Source: Bacteroidales bacterium
GTDB lineage: Bacteria; Bacteroidota; Bacteroidia; Bacteroidales; Tenuifilaceae
DNA length: 64,000 nt
NCBI GenBank assembly: GCA_013141385.1
Contig: JABFRB010000012.1
Coordinates: 19,956-83,955 of the forward strand
Direction: 5' to 3'
Shown: positions 45,186 to 59,700 of the stretch, one piece after another
Layout of the letters: every line of letters begins with the position of its first letter
Position numbering within the stretch: position 1 is the stretch's first letter
The notes under the pieces: model-generated
Databases searched by the model: none
Told to the model about the DNA's origin: nothing
Seen by the model: the letters and a program-made list of their open reading frames with translations, nothing else
Translations under genes and position numbers: made by a program

Positions 45186-47747
45186 TTATTGTTGTGATAC
45201 TTTTTTCTTATCTTTTTTTTGAAAATCTAATTTAAAAATCAATATTAATGTTGGTAATAAAATTAGATCATTCAATGTGCCAGCAAAAACAGCCAGAAAA
45301 CCGAAAGTTCCAACTGTCGATGTTCCTGCACCTGATGCAAAAGCCAACACTCCGAAACCAAGTCCTAAAATCAATCCTGTAAAAATGACTGCTTGTCCAG
45401 TTTCTTTCATAGTATGAGCCAATGCTCTCTTAATATTTCCGTCAACAATAACCTCAGCCCGGTATTGACCAATGAAGTGAACTGTATCATCTATGGCAAT
45501 CCCTATAATTATAGGTGCTAACATCATGGTAAAAAAATCCAAAGGTATATTTAATAATCCCATTAAGCCAAATGCCAACATAGACGGAATCAAGTTAGGT
45601 AAGAGAGCAATTACACCTGCCTTTAATGAACCAAAAACTATTAATAAAATAATACTAATAATAAATAGAGCAAATACGAAAGCTTGTATTTCAGAATAGA
45701 CGATATAATCGCCAGCTTCCATTATCAAGGCCAACATACCAGTTCTGGTAATCTTGGCATCCGGATATTTCTGTTTTATTGTATTAATAGCATCCTCAAT
45801 ATCCTTTTGCATATATTTAAAGACTTCCGAATATTCATACGAACCAGTATTGTGAAGAAATACACTAATATGAGCTTTTCTGTAATCATCAGAAACCATT
45901 TTTCTTCTGTCTTCTGGATTCGCATTATCAAACATAAAAAGGGTTTGAGACAACACTTCTTGATCATCAGGAATTACATACATCTCTTTCTTTCCCTCAT
46001 TCAATGCTTGATAGGCCGTCTTAACAACATCCACCAGCGATGAAGTGCGCACAACTAAATCGGAACTTTTTTGGATTTTTTGCTGCAAATGATCCATTAC
46101 TTGCAGAACCATAGGATCTTTAAAAGCATCTTCCTTTCCTAAATCCAAAAGTATCTCCCAATTTTGGGTTCCCATCATGTTCTTGTCTACAACTTTAAAG
46201 TCGTTTACAACTTTACTATTCTTTGGGTATGCGCTAAGGCTATTAGTATCCACCTTAATTTTAGATGCCCCATAAACACATATTATGAAAAATACCAAAA
46301 AGGGTAACAAAATAGTAATTGGTCTTCCTTGTACAAATGGAGGTATCTTATCTAATTTTTTCTGTAAAAAACGAGAAAAATTAGGAACAACTTTGCCAAT
46401 AAATATTTTAATACGATTACTCTGAACTTTTTCGACTTTCACTGGAGGCCATAGATCAAGCAGAAGAGGAAGCAGAAACATGGTTAAAAGGTATGCTAGG
46501 GCGACACCACCCGCTGACATAATGGCAAAATTTTGGATAGGTACAATAGGTGTTATGTTTAAAGCAACAATACCTACAATAGTGGTAACTGCAGTGAGAA
46601 GACATGCTATTCCTGTTTTTTTATACACTACCCGTAGCGCAGTTTTATGATCATGTTCTTCATTTCGGAAAAATAGATAACCTGACATTATGTGAACAGA
46701 GTCAGCCATTCCAACTGTTAGAAGCAACATCAATGTTAGTATGAGAAAACCTGTAAGGGGCAAGCCAAGCCAACCAGCAAAACCAAGCGTCCAAATAGAT
46801 GTAATAATAACTATCGACATCGACCAGAGTATGGGGCTAGGTGAACGGAATAAAAACCATAATAACACCATCATTATTAACACTCCCGCAAGGTAAAGCG
46901 ATCCCATTTCTTGCAAATTTGCAAGGTCTGCCTCAGAGGTTGCAGTACGCCCAACGGGGTAATATTCTAAGTGACTTGTATATTCAGGTTTTTTCAAAAT
47001 CTTATTGATTTCAACCATTACGGCAAAATAATCTTTTAAATCAGTTGATTTAAATTTAATTCTTCCTTTTGTTTCCTCAATCGCAGTTCCACTTTTAGCG
47101 TTATCCATCGTCAAATCACTATCGGATACTAATTTATTTGCAGCAGGCAATTCAGAATCCACGGGGATAGCACCAAAATCTGTTTCAATTAAAATTCCTC
47201 CATACGTCATATCCTTTGAAAAATAGAAAAGAGGAAAACTTTTTTGTGACTCTGCGGTCATACGGATTGAGTCAAGTCCTCCCTGGGTGGTTGGAATAGT
47301 TGAACCTACTAAATGTCTGGATATCAACACATCTCCATCTGCCGACAAAACAGGGGCGTTAATAAGAGATTTGACTTTTACAATATGCCTTAGAGGAGAC
47401 TCCTCTCCCTCCTTCAATTTTGATATTTTATCTGTAATATCATCACTGATTTTCTTTACTATTTCTAAAGATTTGGCAGAAAAAACATTACCATCTTTAG
47501 GCTTATATACAACAAAGAGATGATCTTCACTCCCAAATTCGGCATGAAAATCGTCAAAAGCAATTAAGGCAGGATCATCTTGTTGAAACCAACCCTCAAT
47601 TGTCATATCAAATTTGAGTTTACCAATGCCAACAATGCAAAGCACCGTTATTAATAGAAATATCAGCCAAGCTATTATCTTCATTTTCCGAAGCTGATCT
47701 GGCAAATTCGCAAAATATTGCGATAAGTCGAACGAAAATCTTTTCAT
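45186..47747 (-). CDS. RND/MMPL-family inner-membrane exporter
   Basis: An 853-residue polytopic protein with RND repeat topology: TM1 at about residues 23-43, a large periplasmic loop, a cluster of about five TMs (about 275-440), TM7 near 480, a second periplasmic loop and a final TM cluster (about 690-840). Family landmarks include TVGMADSVHIMSGY in the first half and GIAIDDTVHFIGQYR in the second, with the intramembrane Asp residues for proton coupling. It belongs to the hydrophobe/lipid-exporter branch (MmpL-like), not the tripartite drug-efflux branch. It begins 7 bp after the PKS-A stop, so it is tightly coupled to that gene. Likely substrate: the finished polyketide. Confidence 0.9.
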   Translation of the reverse strand: MKRFSFDLSQYFANLPDQLRKMKIIAWLIFLLITVLCIVGIGKLKFDMTIEGWFQQDDPALIAFDDFHAEFGSEDHLFVVYKPKDGNVFSAKSLEIVKKISDDITDKISKLKEGEESPLRHIVKVKSLINAPVLSADGDVLISRHLVGSTIPTTQGGLDSIRMTAESQKSFPLFYFSKDMTYGGILIETDFGAIPVDSELPAANKLVSDSDLTMDNAKSGTAIEETKGRIKFKSTDLKDYFAVMVEINKILKKPEYTSHLEYYPVGRTATSEADLANLQEMGSLYLAGVLIMMVLLWFLFRSPSPILWSMSIVIITSIWTLGFAGWLGLPLTGFLILTLMLLLTVGMADSVHIMSGYLFFRNEEHDHKTALRVVYKKTGIACLLTAVTTIVGIVALNITPIVPIQNFAIMSAGGVALAYLLTMFLLPLLLDLWPPVKVEKVQSNRIKIFIGKVVPNFSRFLQKKLDKIPPFVQGRPITILLPFLVFFIICVYGASKIKVDTNSLSAYPKNSKVVNDFKVVDKNMMGTQNWEILLDLGKEDAFKDPMVLQVMDHLQQKIQKSSDLVVRTSSLVDVVKTAYQALNEGKKEMYVIPDDQEVLSQTLFMFDNANPEDRRKMVSDDYRKAHISVFLHNTGSYEYSEVFKYMQKDIEDAINTIKQKYPDAKITRTGMLALIMEAGDYIVYSEIQAFVFALFIISIILLIVFGSLKAGVIALLPNLIPSMLAFGLMGLLNIPLDFFTMMLAPIIIGIAIDDTVHFIGQYRAEVIVDGNIKRALAHTMKETGQAVIFTGLILGLGFGVLAFASGAGTSTVGTFGFLAVFAGTLNDLILLPTLILIFKLDFQKKDKKKVSQQ

Positions 47748-47754
47748 AATTTTT

Positions 47755-50700
47755 TTATTTTTTATCTTTTAATAAATTCTCCCTTATCAAATTACTAATT
47801 ATTGGTACTATTTCTTGTAAAGCATTATTTTTTACCATTGAAAAATGATTCGATTTAATTTTATGGATTAGTACCGGTTTAAGTAGTAACTGATTCCAAC
47901 CATAATCTTCGGACAACTCAGGGAAGAGTGCATCTATGCCTCGGAAAAGATGAACATCAATCTTTTTTGATAATTTTAATGGTCTGTAATTCAGTAAGCA
48001 ATTATTATTTGTAATAGAAATGTTATAACTATTAATAGTTTGCCTTTTAGACAAAGTAAACCCATGCTCTACCATTGTATTATAAAGATATTCAGCACGT
48101 TCGCTTTCAGGCACTTGTTTTAATTGTTCAACACTGAAAATATCTGGCCCCGAAGGACTTATAAGATTATTTGTAACCTGAACTATCCCCTCCAACACGT
48201 CTTTATGAAGTAATTGGTACGAACAAATACATTCCAAGAATATAAGGGATGCTATTTTTTCATTATTTTCTAGTAAAATCCTAGCCATTTCATATGCAAC
48301 AGAACCACCATAAGAATATGCAACGAATGTATACGGACCTCTTGGTTGTATCGATTTCATAGCATTTATATTAATCATGGCTATTTTCTCAATACTATCT
48401 GGAGGTGGGGTTTTTCCATCGCAAGCAATAGATTGCAAGCCATAAAAAGGTTGCTCGCTACCCAAGACATGACTCAATACCTGCAAAATTAACGCATTGC
48501 CATCAAGTCCTGGTAAACCAAAAATAGGAGGATTATTTCCTCTTGTCTGCATAGCAACCAAAACATCGGAAGGCTTAGTCAATTCAACTACATTCACATC
48601 TTGTAACTGGGATGCATATGGTGGGGTAAGTTGATTAGAGTCTTTTTTTGTTTTAACTACTGAATTTTTTGATAAGATATCATTTTGCAAAACCTCTCCA
48701 TTTTTTAATTCCTTTTTTTCTTTAGAGGTTTTAGAATGATTTAATGCAGATGGTATTAATTGCCCTGTTATTGTAGAATCAGTTCCAAAATGATCTTTTA
48801 CAAATGGGTATGTAGGTAGCGAAACACGCTTTGGTTTATCACTATCATAGAGTTTATTCCAATCAAAATTGAGACCTTTAACCCATAAATCCATCAGTTT
48901 TACATGTTTATCACTTACAATCAACTTATCAATAATTGAATCTTTTATATCGTCGTCATGAATTAAAATACTCAAACCTTCGCGTTCTTGTTTTACGTTT
49001 CCTTGAATAGTATCCTGAATAAATTTTTCTCCATTTACATACGCTTGAAGTTTTTCAACCAGTTGATCAACAGAACTAACTAAAATACCTAACCGTTCAT
49101 CCATTGCTTCTCTACCAATTTGCAAAGTATACGCAATGGTTTTTAAATCCATTATTTTAGACGGTTTGGATAGGTCTTTAACAAATGTATTAATAAAATC
49201 TAATAGATCATGTGCCTTTTGATGAAGCTGTCCCTGTGTCCTTGCAGACAAAGGAATAATAACACTTGCATTCTTATTAGGTTGATTATTAATTTGTTCT
49301 GTTTTTTCAGAATGCATAAATTCTTCTATTACGACATGAGCATTGGTTCCACTACATCCAAAAGCACTTACTCCCCCCATATATGGTTGATTATTTTCTC
49401 TTTTCCATTCCCGTGTCGTTCCATTTATATAAAATGGACTATCTTTCCATTCTGGATAATCGCCTTTATCTAAACTAGAAGTACTGCTTGGAATTTTATG
49501 ATATTGCATTCCTTTTAACAAACTAACCACACTGACTAGTCCTGAAGCTGCCATAGTGTGCCCAAAACTAGCACTACAATTTGTGATAGCACACCAAGCA
49601 CCTTGATTAGTGGCAGAATGTTGGTTATTCTGAAAATTTCTGAAAACTTTATTTAAAGCACTAAACTCTACAGAATCTGTAAGTTTTTCCCCTGAAGCAT
49701 GTGTTACAATTTGAGTAATATTCCTAACATCAATATTGTAATTTGCATATATACTCTCAATTAAATCAATGTGTTGTTGATCATTACCATTAATTTCGTC
49801 ATCAAAATTTATACCGCTGGCTTTAATTGTACCATAGATATTATCACCATCTGCGATAGCCACTGATAAGGGTTTTAACATTAAAACGACAACGGCTTCT
49901 CCAATTGCTATACCGCTAGTTTTATCACCATGTTTATCTCTGGGGTTTGCATACGATTGATTCATGATATAATAACTCGTAGGGCTCAAACACAAAGCAA
50001 CACCTGCAACTAATGCAGCATTACAATCACCTTGTTGTATACCCATAACAGCCTGATGAAGCGCAACAAGTCCTGATGAACAAGCAGTATTGATTGCTAT
50101 ATTTGGACCATGTATCCCGAGGTACGAGGAAAGTCGTGAAGATATTTTGGCATTACCTCCGGCTATCAAACTTTGTTCGCCTACAGACATGCCATAATGA
50201 CTTTCTTCCATACCAACATAAGCACCGATTTTTGTCTTTCTTAGAGATAATGGATCTATTCCAGCATCTTCGATAGCATGATAAACTTCCATTAACAATA
50301 ATCTTTCGCAAGGAGCCATAATTTCTGCTTCTTGATGTGAGATATTAAAAAACAATGGATCAAACTCATTCATACCATCAATAAAACCGCCCTTATTCAT
50401 GCTAATCTGACTACTATCAGCACCAAGTTCATGCCAATCCAAACGCGAAGTAGGTGTTTCTATAATCCCGCTTTCGCCGCTTGAAAGTAATGTCCACAAT
50501 TTTTCAGGGGTATCCGCTTTGGGAAAGCGCCCTGATATACCTATAATTGCAATTGGTTCATGCTTACCATGAGCTAGAGAAAATCGACTTTGTTCGATAA
50601 ATGGCTTTCTCTGCAAAAGATGTTGTTTCTTTACAAAAGTTGTTATTGTTGAATCAGATGCGATAGCATCATTTTTTTCTAGAATATCACTCTGGGGTCT

Positions 50701-53700
50701 ATGATAAAAACTCTGTAAAAGTAAATGATAATCCTGAACAAGGTAATCGCTTAACTGATTAATGGTTTGGTAATTGAAAAATAATGCAGGAGTGACTTGT
50801 ATAGAGAAATGATCTGTCAACTGTTTGGCACATACGCCTAAACTAATTGAGTCAAATCCGTAATCAATTAAACTATTATTTATATCTATTTTATCCTGAG
50901 GTATTTCCAAAGTTTTAGAAATAAAATACTTTAAATCGAAAACGACACTATCTTTTATAGAAAGATCTCGATACTCCAATTTCCATCCTTTACCAGCAAA
51001 GGATGGTAATGTTTGCTCATTTGCTTGATCGGTCAACAATATCTGTCGCATTTTTACCAAATCGCCTTCCATGATAAAGGCTTGATCGTATTGTAATTTC
51101 AGGCTATTATAAAATGCTTGTATACCTGTTGATGTTTGCATAGGCTGCATGCCCATTGCCTGCTGCATCATATCTTTAGTTGCCTGATCTATACTCATCC
51201 CACCGTCTTGCCATAAAGGCCAATTAATAGATAAAGTTTTCCCTTTTCTGAGTTTTTTATTTACTAATTTGTTTCGATAAGCAGCAAATTGATCCATAAA
51301 ACCATTAGCTACTGCATAATCTGCTTGACCTAAATTACCCATAACCCCAACTATAGAAGAAAACAGCACCATGAAATCCAACTCAATGTCTTGACTGGCT
51401 TGATCCAAGTTGAAAGTACCTGTGACTTTAGGCATGATTACTCGGCTGAATTCCGAAACTGTTTTTTTCAAGATAAAGTTATCTAAAATCAGACCTGCAC
51501 AGTGAATTATACCGTTTAGTTGTTTGTAATCGTTTTTAATTTTAGAAATAACCTGATTAACTTGTTCCAAATTAGTAATATCAAGTTGTTGATAGATAAT
51601 TTGACCCCTTTCCGCAGGCAATTCATTTAAAATAGCCTGTTTTTTTGCACTCAATTCTGAACGACCTGTTAAAATAATCTTAACTTTTGAGGTTTGTTTA
51701 AGAATTTCTTTAGCAAATAACAGACCCAAACTACCAAGTCCTCCAGTAATCAAATAGACACCCTGATCCTTGAATGCAATAGTAGTTTTTTCTTGACTAT
51801 TTTGTATTTCTTGCCAACTTAAAGTGTAGCGAGTATTCTGGTCATATTTAATAACTATGTCTTGAGGTCTTGTCTGATCATATTTTAGTTGCCTTGCTAA
51901 ATCATCTGCCTGTATTTGCGAATCCGTGAAAATAATCTGACCTTTTAACTGAGGATTTTCCAAAGTTGCAGTTTTAAGCAGTCCAGACAGACCAATAAAA
52001 AGTGTTTCTTCTTGATTACGACTACCAATAACAATTTGTATAAATATCTTGCCTTTGAGTTTACATATAGATTGTAAATTTTCAAAACATGTTAAGGCCA
52101 CTTTGCTGTATTGTTCATCTATATTCCCTTGTTGTGTTTGTAATTGTACACAATGGCTTTGATGAATTAAAGTTTCAAGTTGGCTTGCTTCAACATGTGG
52201 CAGTCCATGTAAAATAATATGCTGTTCTGCATATTTTATTTGGTTAGCACCAGATGGTTCTGTTGTTTCACTTGCTTTCCACATAGGAACAGCAAGAAGA
52301 GTTTCTGTTTTCTTATCGTGTTTTTGAGTAGTAGCATCATCAACCTTCATTGTCTGGAATGACAATCCTCTCATTTGTACACATACACTTCCCTCACGAT
52401 CGCAAAGATCAATATCTAGTTTAGCATCTGCATCTTTCGGATAGTTCCCCTCTGAGTGGCGCACCCATGCATACATTTCTTCTGTGCTAGCTGATATTAT
52501 GCGTATTAATTCTACAGTAAAAGGAAATGATGGCTTGATTTGATTTTGAGTTAAATTTCCTGTTAAACTAAAAGAGGCTTGAAAAGCACCATCCATAATA
52601 CTTGGGTGCAATAGAAAGTCATTTTTGCTCACCTCGATAACCTTTGGTAAATTAAAATATGCCAGCAATTGCTTCTCTCCTTGGTAAACGGAAGTTACTC
52701 CCTGATAAGCCGGACCATAATCAATACCAATTTTGGTAAAGATCGGATACAATTCGCTTGCTTCTAGTCTGGCCTTACCCATTTGACTTTTAAGATGTTC
52801 TATGTTCAACTTTGAGGGTACGGGTTGAGCACTAAAAATAGCATTTCCTTGACAATGAACAATATCTTCTTCTTTCCCTTTGCTATAAATTTCATATTCT
52901 ACCCAATTATTATCTTTTGCAAACAATGCAATATTAATTTGTTTAACATCAGTAAGAGCAAAAGACTGTCCGCAAACAACATTCTGCAGTTCTAGAATAC
53001 CTAATTTCTTTTTAGTAGAGGTGGATTTAACCACTGAGACCCTGATCATTTCTATATATGCTGCAGCGGGCAGTATTTTTTGACCTTTAGACTGATGATC
53101 TTTTAAGAAAAATTCTTCACCGCTAAAGGTTGAGCAATAACTCTGCTGACTTAGATCCGAGGTATTAATGTGTAACAATGGGTGAAGCACCGCAGATAAT
53201 TGTATCTTTTTTGTAATCTGTTGCTTATCCGTTATATCAAACCAATGCCTTTCTCTAGCAAAGGGATAGGTGGGAAGGCTTATACGATTGGGCTTATTCT
53301 CTCCATACAATCTGACCCAATCAAAATCAAATCCTTTAACCCATGAATCAAGTAGATTGGAAAAATTATTATTTGCAATCCATTCATCAATGGTCTTTTC
53401 TTGTAAATTACCATCTAGCCCAGCAATACTTATAGCATTTTTATCACGTTTAGCATTTCCTTGGTACAGGTCTTTTATATTTTGTTCACCATTGACAAAG
53501 CCCTGGAGTTTTATCTTTAACTGCTCAATAGAGTCAACAATAATACCAAGTCGTTCATTCATAACATCTCTACCAACTTGCAGTGTGTATGTCAAATCAG
53601 CCAAGTCAACTTCATATTTTGTAATATGAAGCAATATTGATTGAGCGTATGCCTTGAGTCGATCCTCATTTTTCGCTGATAAGGCAATCACTTGTATCCC

Positions 53701-56700
53701 TCGATTTTGAATTGGATATCCATTTTTCTTTTGTCGATATTCCTCAAATACAACATGTGCGTTAGCTCCTCCAAACCCAAAAGAACTTATTCCTGCCCTA
53801 CGTGGAAGCAACTCACCATTTTCATCCTTTACTGCTTCCCATGATCTTGTTTTATCTACTATGTAGAATGGACTTCCTTTCAGGTTGATATACGGGTTAA
53901 GCTCCTCAAAATGAAGTGTCGCAGGTATTTGTTTATGCTTAATGGACAATAAAACTTTCAGCATACCTGCAATTCCAGCAGCAGTTTCCAAATGACCAAT
54001 ATTACTCTTAACTGTACTCAACCCAATGTGTGGCTTTTCTGCAGGAACTTTGTTATGTTTTTTATATAATTCGGTAAATGCTTTATTCAAAGCTTGGATC
54101 TCAATTGGATCTCCAAGACTTGTTCCAGTACCGTGGCATTCAATATAACCCATGGTAATTGGGTCAATTTGAGCTTTCTCATAGGCCTCGACAAGCAATT
54201 CAGCTTGCGCTTGTGGGTTAGGCGCAGTGAGAGAAGTTACCTTCCCTCCATGATTTTCTGCTGTTGACTTAATAACTGCGTAAATATGATTTCCATCTGC
54301 TTCAGCCATTGATAATGGTTTTAGGAAAATGGCTCCTACTCCTTCTCCCCGCACGTAGCCGTTCGCACTTTTATCAAAAGATTTACACTTCCCATCATTA
54401 CTCAACATTCCTGACATGCTAAAAGAAATATAAGCAGCAGGCGTTAGCATAACTTGTGCACCTCCTACAATCGCCATATCGCAACTGCCCGTGTGGATTG
54501 ATTCAATAGCTCTGTGAAGTGCAATCAAAGAACTGGAACACGCTGTATCGATTGGAGCACTAGGTCCGCGTAAATTGAGCAAAAAAGATACCCGGTTGGC
54601 TAATATAGAATGAGAATTTCCTGATGCAGTATAAGCATCAAGTTCAACGTTCAGATTATTCATCAAATCGGCATAATCATTTGTAGCCACTCCAACAAAT
54701 AATCCTGTTCTTGTTCCCGCCAAATCGGAAACTTTTTGTCCTGAATCCTCAATTGCTTTCCAAGCGGTTTCTAGAAAAATCCTTTGCTGAGGATCCATCG
54801 TTTTAGCTTCGCGAGGAGAAATTCCAAAGAAAAAAGGATCGAATTTATCCACCTCATTCATAAATCCGCCCCATTTAGAGTTTGTTTTATTTTTCTCTTT
54901 TAGGGGATCTCCATCAAAATCTTCCCAATTCCAACGATCTTTTGGAATTACCGAAACCATATTTTTTTCGTTTCTTAGATTCTCCCAAAATTCATAAATA
55001 TCATCAGATTGTGGCATTACACCACTCATTCCAACCACTGCTATTGGGTGGTCTATAAAACGTCGTTCAACAGAGAAACCTTTATTGTTTGCTGTTTGCT
55101 CCAATACGCTTGGATTCCATGCCTTACTTAAACGTGGTGAAAATTCCTGTAGGTTTTCAGTTCTAACAGTTTGTGATACTGCAAGTTCAGTATTTCTTAC
55201 TTTAACACCAGTATTAGTTGCTTGATGATATTTTATTATACTATCGCTATGTTTCTCGGACAAATATTTGGAGATTTCCTTGATAGAAGGATATTCGAAG
55301 AAAAGTATAGGTGTAATATCTAATTTATACTTTTCATTAATTGCATTGGCAAAGGTTGATAAGCCTATTGAATCAAATCCAAGGTCTAATAATATTTTAT
55401 CCAACTCTATATCCTCAGCATCCAGTTTCAAAAAGCCTATGACTAATTGAATCAATTCACCTTGAACCAACATGAGGGTTTTATTATCCCCCTCTTTAGC
55501 AATTGGAACTTTAGAGTTGGTTGTTGCCGAAGTATCCAATGACGGTGACTCGATGGTATCTTTTTTTCTTAAACCCCATGCCAATTCTACTTTATCTTGT
55601 ATTCCTTCTAAAACTGCAAGCTTTGAATCTTTTACCTGAAGTCCTTTGATGAGGGCTTCGATTCCAGTTTCCTTACTCAACGGTTTTATACCTAGATTCT
55701 TTTTAAAAAAAATCTCTGTTTGCTCATCAAGTTTCATCCCTCCATCAGCCCAAATAGACCAATTGAAACTCAAAGATTTCCCAAACCTCTCGCCTTTTGC
55801 CTGAAGAAGATTGCGTTTGAAGGCAAAGGAATCCATAAAGTGATTGGCATATGCATAATCACATTGACCAATGTTTCCACCAACAGCAGTAAGAGAAGAA
55901 AACATAACAAAGAAATCCAATTTTTCATTTTGGGTCGCTTCGTCCAAATAAAATGTTCCATATATTTTTGGAGCAAGAACTGCATCCATTTCTTCTCGAG
56001 TTTTATTCTTTATATAGGAATCTCTTAAAACACCCGCACTGTGTATAATTCCATTAATCTCACCAAACTGAGATTTAGCCTCTTTAACTAAATTATTGAC
56101 TTCTTCGTTCTTGGAAACATCTGCTGGAACATACAACACTTCTGCACCTAATTCTCTCAATTTTTCTAACTTGGTTTCACTTTCAGCAGATAACTTAGAT
56201 CGACCAGTAAGTACTAATTTTGCTTTATACTGTTTAGCTAAAAACTCAGCATAAATGAGCCCTAAACCACCTGCCCCACCAGTTATTAAATAAACGCCCT
56301 TTTCTTTTAATCCTGATCTCTGATGTAAAGAGGAACTTTCAATCTCTTCAAGATTAAGATTCTTGAGTTTCCTTACATAGCGCTCATGTTCCTCATAGCG
56401 AACGGTCATATCATGTTGTGTGTCCTGATGCAATTCGACTAAGAGCGCATCTAGAACGTCGTTGTAGGCAAGTTTTTCTTGTTGAACCTCCAGAATTTTA
56501 CATAAAAGTTTAGAGTGCTCTAATTGAAGGGTTTTAGCAAATCCATTGATCGCATCATTGGCTGGTTGAGGTTCACCCTTTTTCCCTACATAAAGATAAA
56601 GCAGTTGAAACTTACTTTCCAACTTTTGCTCAATAAGAGCCTGACAAAGAAAGAGAAAGGAATAAACACTTTTCTCTATTGATTCTTTTAGAGATTTGGT

Positions 56701-59700
56701 ATCCGTTTTAAAATCAGAAGTAGGCCAAGCGTAACAGATTTTTCCGATGTTAGAGTTCTTTTGTTTCAAAGAATCTAAAAGTTGACCGTATTCCTTTGGA
56801 TTCTGTGGATTAATAGTATAAATATGTTTCCCTAAATCTTGAAAGTTTTTCCCTGGTTGGACTAAAATAACTTGATGAACATCATCCCCTGCAACTTTGA
56901 GCCGATTCAGATATAAATCATACAGATTTGTGTCTGAATCAAATAATATAATAGATTCTAATGAATTTTGTTTTATACTTATATCATTCACTAAAGATTT
57001 TTCCCATATATGAGTATAGTATAGTTTTGAAAAACCATCTTCGTCTATTTTTTGTACTGGCTTTTCATGAACACTAACAAGGGGTACACCAACAGACTCT
57101 TTTATTTTTACAAGAATCTTTCCATCTTCATCCAAAATGAGAACATTTGCAATAGATAATTTAGAACCTGGCTCGTTTGCTTGTCGGATGTAACTAAAAC
57201 AATTTGGCTGTAGAGGATGGAGAATTTCTACCTCACCAATCGAGTAGGGGACAAACATTTCTCCTACTGTTTCGCCTAATTGTGCTGCCATCCCAACTTG
57301 GAGTGAACCATCGACAAGGGAAGGATGGAGTAAGAAATCCTGAAAATCATCCTTACGGATATCTGGTATTTTCAAAGTACCCAAAATTTCATTTTCACCT
57401 TTGAATACTTCTTGTAATACTTGGAAACTTGGTCCTAAATTCAATCCAAAAGATTTAAACTGAGGATAAGCTTCTTTTCCATCCATTACCTTTGAACACC
57501 TTGCTCGAACGTTTTTAATATCAATGAATTCAGCTTCAGCTTCCAATTCCTGCTTTGTAGCATAAAAAAGTTTTCCTTGAGAGTAAAGTTGTTTTTTACC
57601 TTCTTCGTTCTTACTGTATACTTCAAACTGAACAGCATTATCGTTTGGTTTGAGTTCGATAAAAGCTTCTGTAGGAGTTGAATTTTTAACTGTAAGCGGG
57701 CTGAGCCAAAGAATATTCTTTATTCTTTGTATTTTTCTCCCAACAGCCAACTCACCTGCTTTTCGCGCAAAATCTAAATAAGCAACTCCAGGTAAAGTTG
57801 GAATATTTGATACAAGATGGTCATAAATGAAAAACTCACGATCATTAAATACTTTCTTAAAAATTTGTTGTTCAAAAGTAGATTCATTAGTATCTATCAA
57901 AGGGTGTATCATAGTCTGAGATCGCAAGGACAAACTAGTTACATTCAATTTTTCTCTTGCCCAATGGCGTTTATCAGCAAATGGATATGTAGGTAAAGAA
58001 ACCCTCTTACCATATCCAGTAGTTTGATAACCCTGCCAATCTGAAATTAATCCATCAATCCAAAGTTGGGCTAATTTATGCGAATCCCGACCTTGAGAAA
58101 GCATATTGATAAACTCTTCTTTCTCTTTGCGACTTAATAATTTTATAATTCCATCTGCATTTTGCTTATGACCAACAAGGATATAATTGTCTTTTTTCCC
58201 TTCTATAAAGCACGTGAGTTTTTCTACTAATTCTTCTTTAGTCTCGGCAAAAATGACTAGACGATGATCAAATGATTTTCGCCCAAATTGCAGAGTATAA
58301 GTGATATCATTCAAATTTAATTGTAAAGCGGAGGAGGCGTGGGTAAGATTATGTTGAATATAATTTCTTAAGCGAACCGCCATCTCAAGCAATTGATCCT
58401 CATTTCTGGCAGAAAGAGGAAAGATTTGTCCGGTTGGTTGAGATGTTTCTTCTTTTAGTGATTGTACGATAGGTTCATACTTTTCTATAATGATGTGTGC
58501 ATTGGCTCCTCCAGCACCAAACGAACTAATTCCGGCTCGAAGAGGAAACTGGACTCCATCCACCTTTTTTGCATTCCATTTCTCTAAATTTTGTTCAACA
58601 TAAAAAGGTGAGTTTTTAAAATCTATGAATTCATTTAGTTCTGAAGAATGTAGTGATGGAACAAGTTGAGAATGTTTCATCTGCAAAAGAACCTTCTGAA
58701 CACTTACTATACCTGCGGTAGCTTCTAAATGACCCACATTGGTTTTTATTGAACCAATAGGACAACTCTGTTTGTCTACTTTGTACTCCTGGAAAGCATT
58801 AGATAATGCTGTAATTTCAATAGGATCTCCAAGTTCGGTTCCTGTACCATGTGCCTCTATATAAGCAATACTCCTAGCATCAATTTTGGCTTTTTCGAGA
58901 GCCGATAAAATCAACTTAGTTTGTGCTTTGGGATTAGGAACAGTATATCCGCTAGTTCGCCCGCCATGATTAACGACAATACTTTTAATTACACCGTAAA
59001 TGTTATCACCATCCTGAATCGCCTGATCTAAACGTTTTAGGAAAAGTGCACCAACTCCTTCTCCAGCCACATAACCATTGGCACCCTTTCCAAAACTTCT
59101 ACACACACCATCTTTTGAGAGGGCTCCCCCTGCATTATTAATATCGAATCTACTTTGATGTAAATCAAGGGTTACTCCTCCTGCAATAGCACTAAAACAC
59201 TCGCCCTTACTAATCGCTTCGCAAGCCAAATAAATTGCCGTTAAACTAGAAGAACAAGCTGTATCCAATGTTAAACTGGGACCAGAAAGATTCATCCAAT
59301 AAGACACTCGGTTTGCAATGCTCCAAAAAAATGAGTTGGGATTTATTTTATTTCCTGCGAGTTTTTCCTCTACTCCAATCATTTGATACATGGACCATAC
59401 GGCACCAACAAAAACTCCAATATTTCGAGTTCCATTTTCTTGATCTAAAATCTCCGGATAGTAACCTGCATCTTCAATAGCCTCCCATGCTACTTCAAGA
59501 AAAAGTCTTTCTTGAGGATCCAGCATTTCAGCTTCTCTTGGAGAAATATTAAAAAACAGAGAATCAAATTTATCTATATCTTCGATAAAACCTCCTCTGA
59601 ATTTCTGAGTAAATTCCGTTTTCAGGCGTTTAGCAAAACGGGCATCTGGAATGGTCTCTATACAATCCTTTCCCTGAACCAGATTCTCCCACAATTCGTT

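Noticed and set aside
45684..46043. Plus-strand frames of 60-119 codons opposite PKS and exporter genes
   Set aside because: All lie opposite well-supported genes, and show no family motifs; they are by-products of the coding strand.
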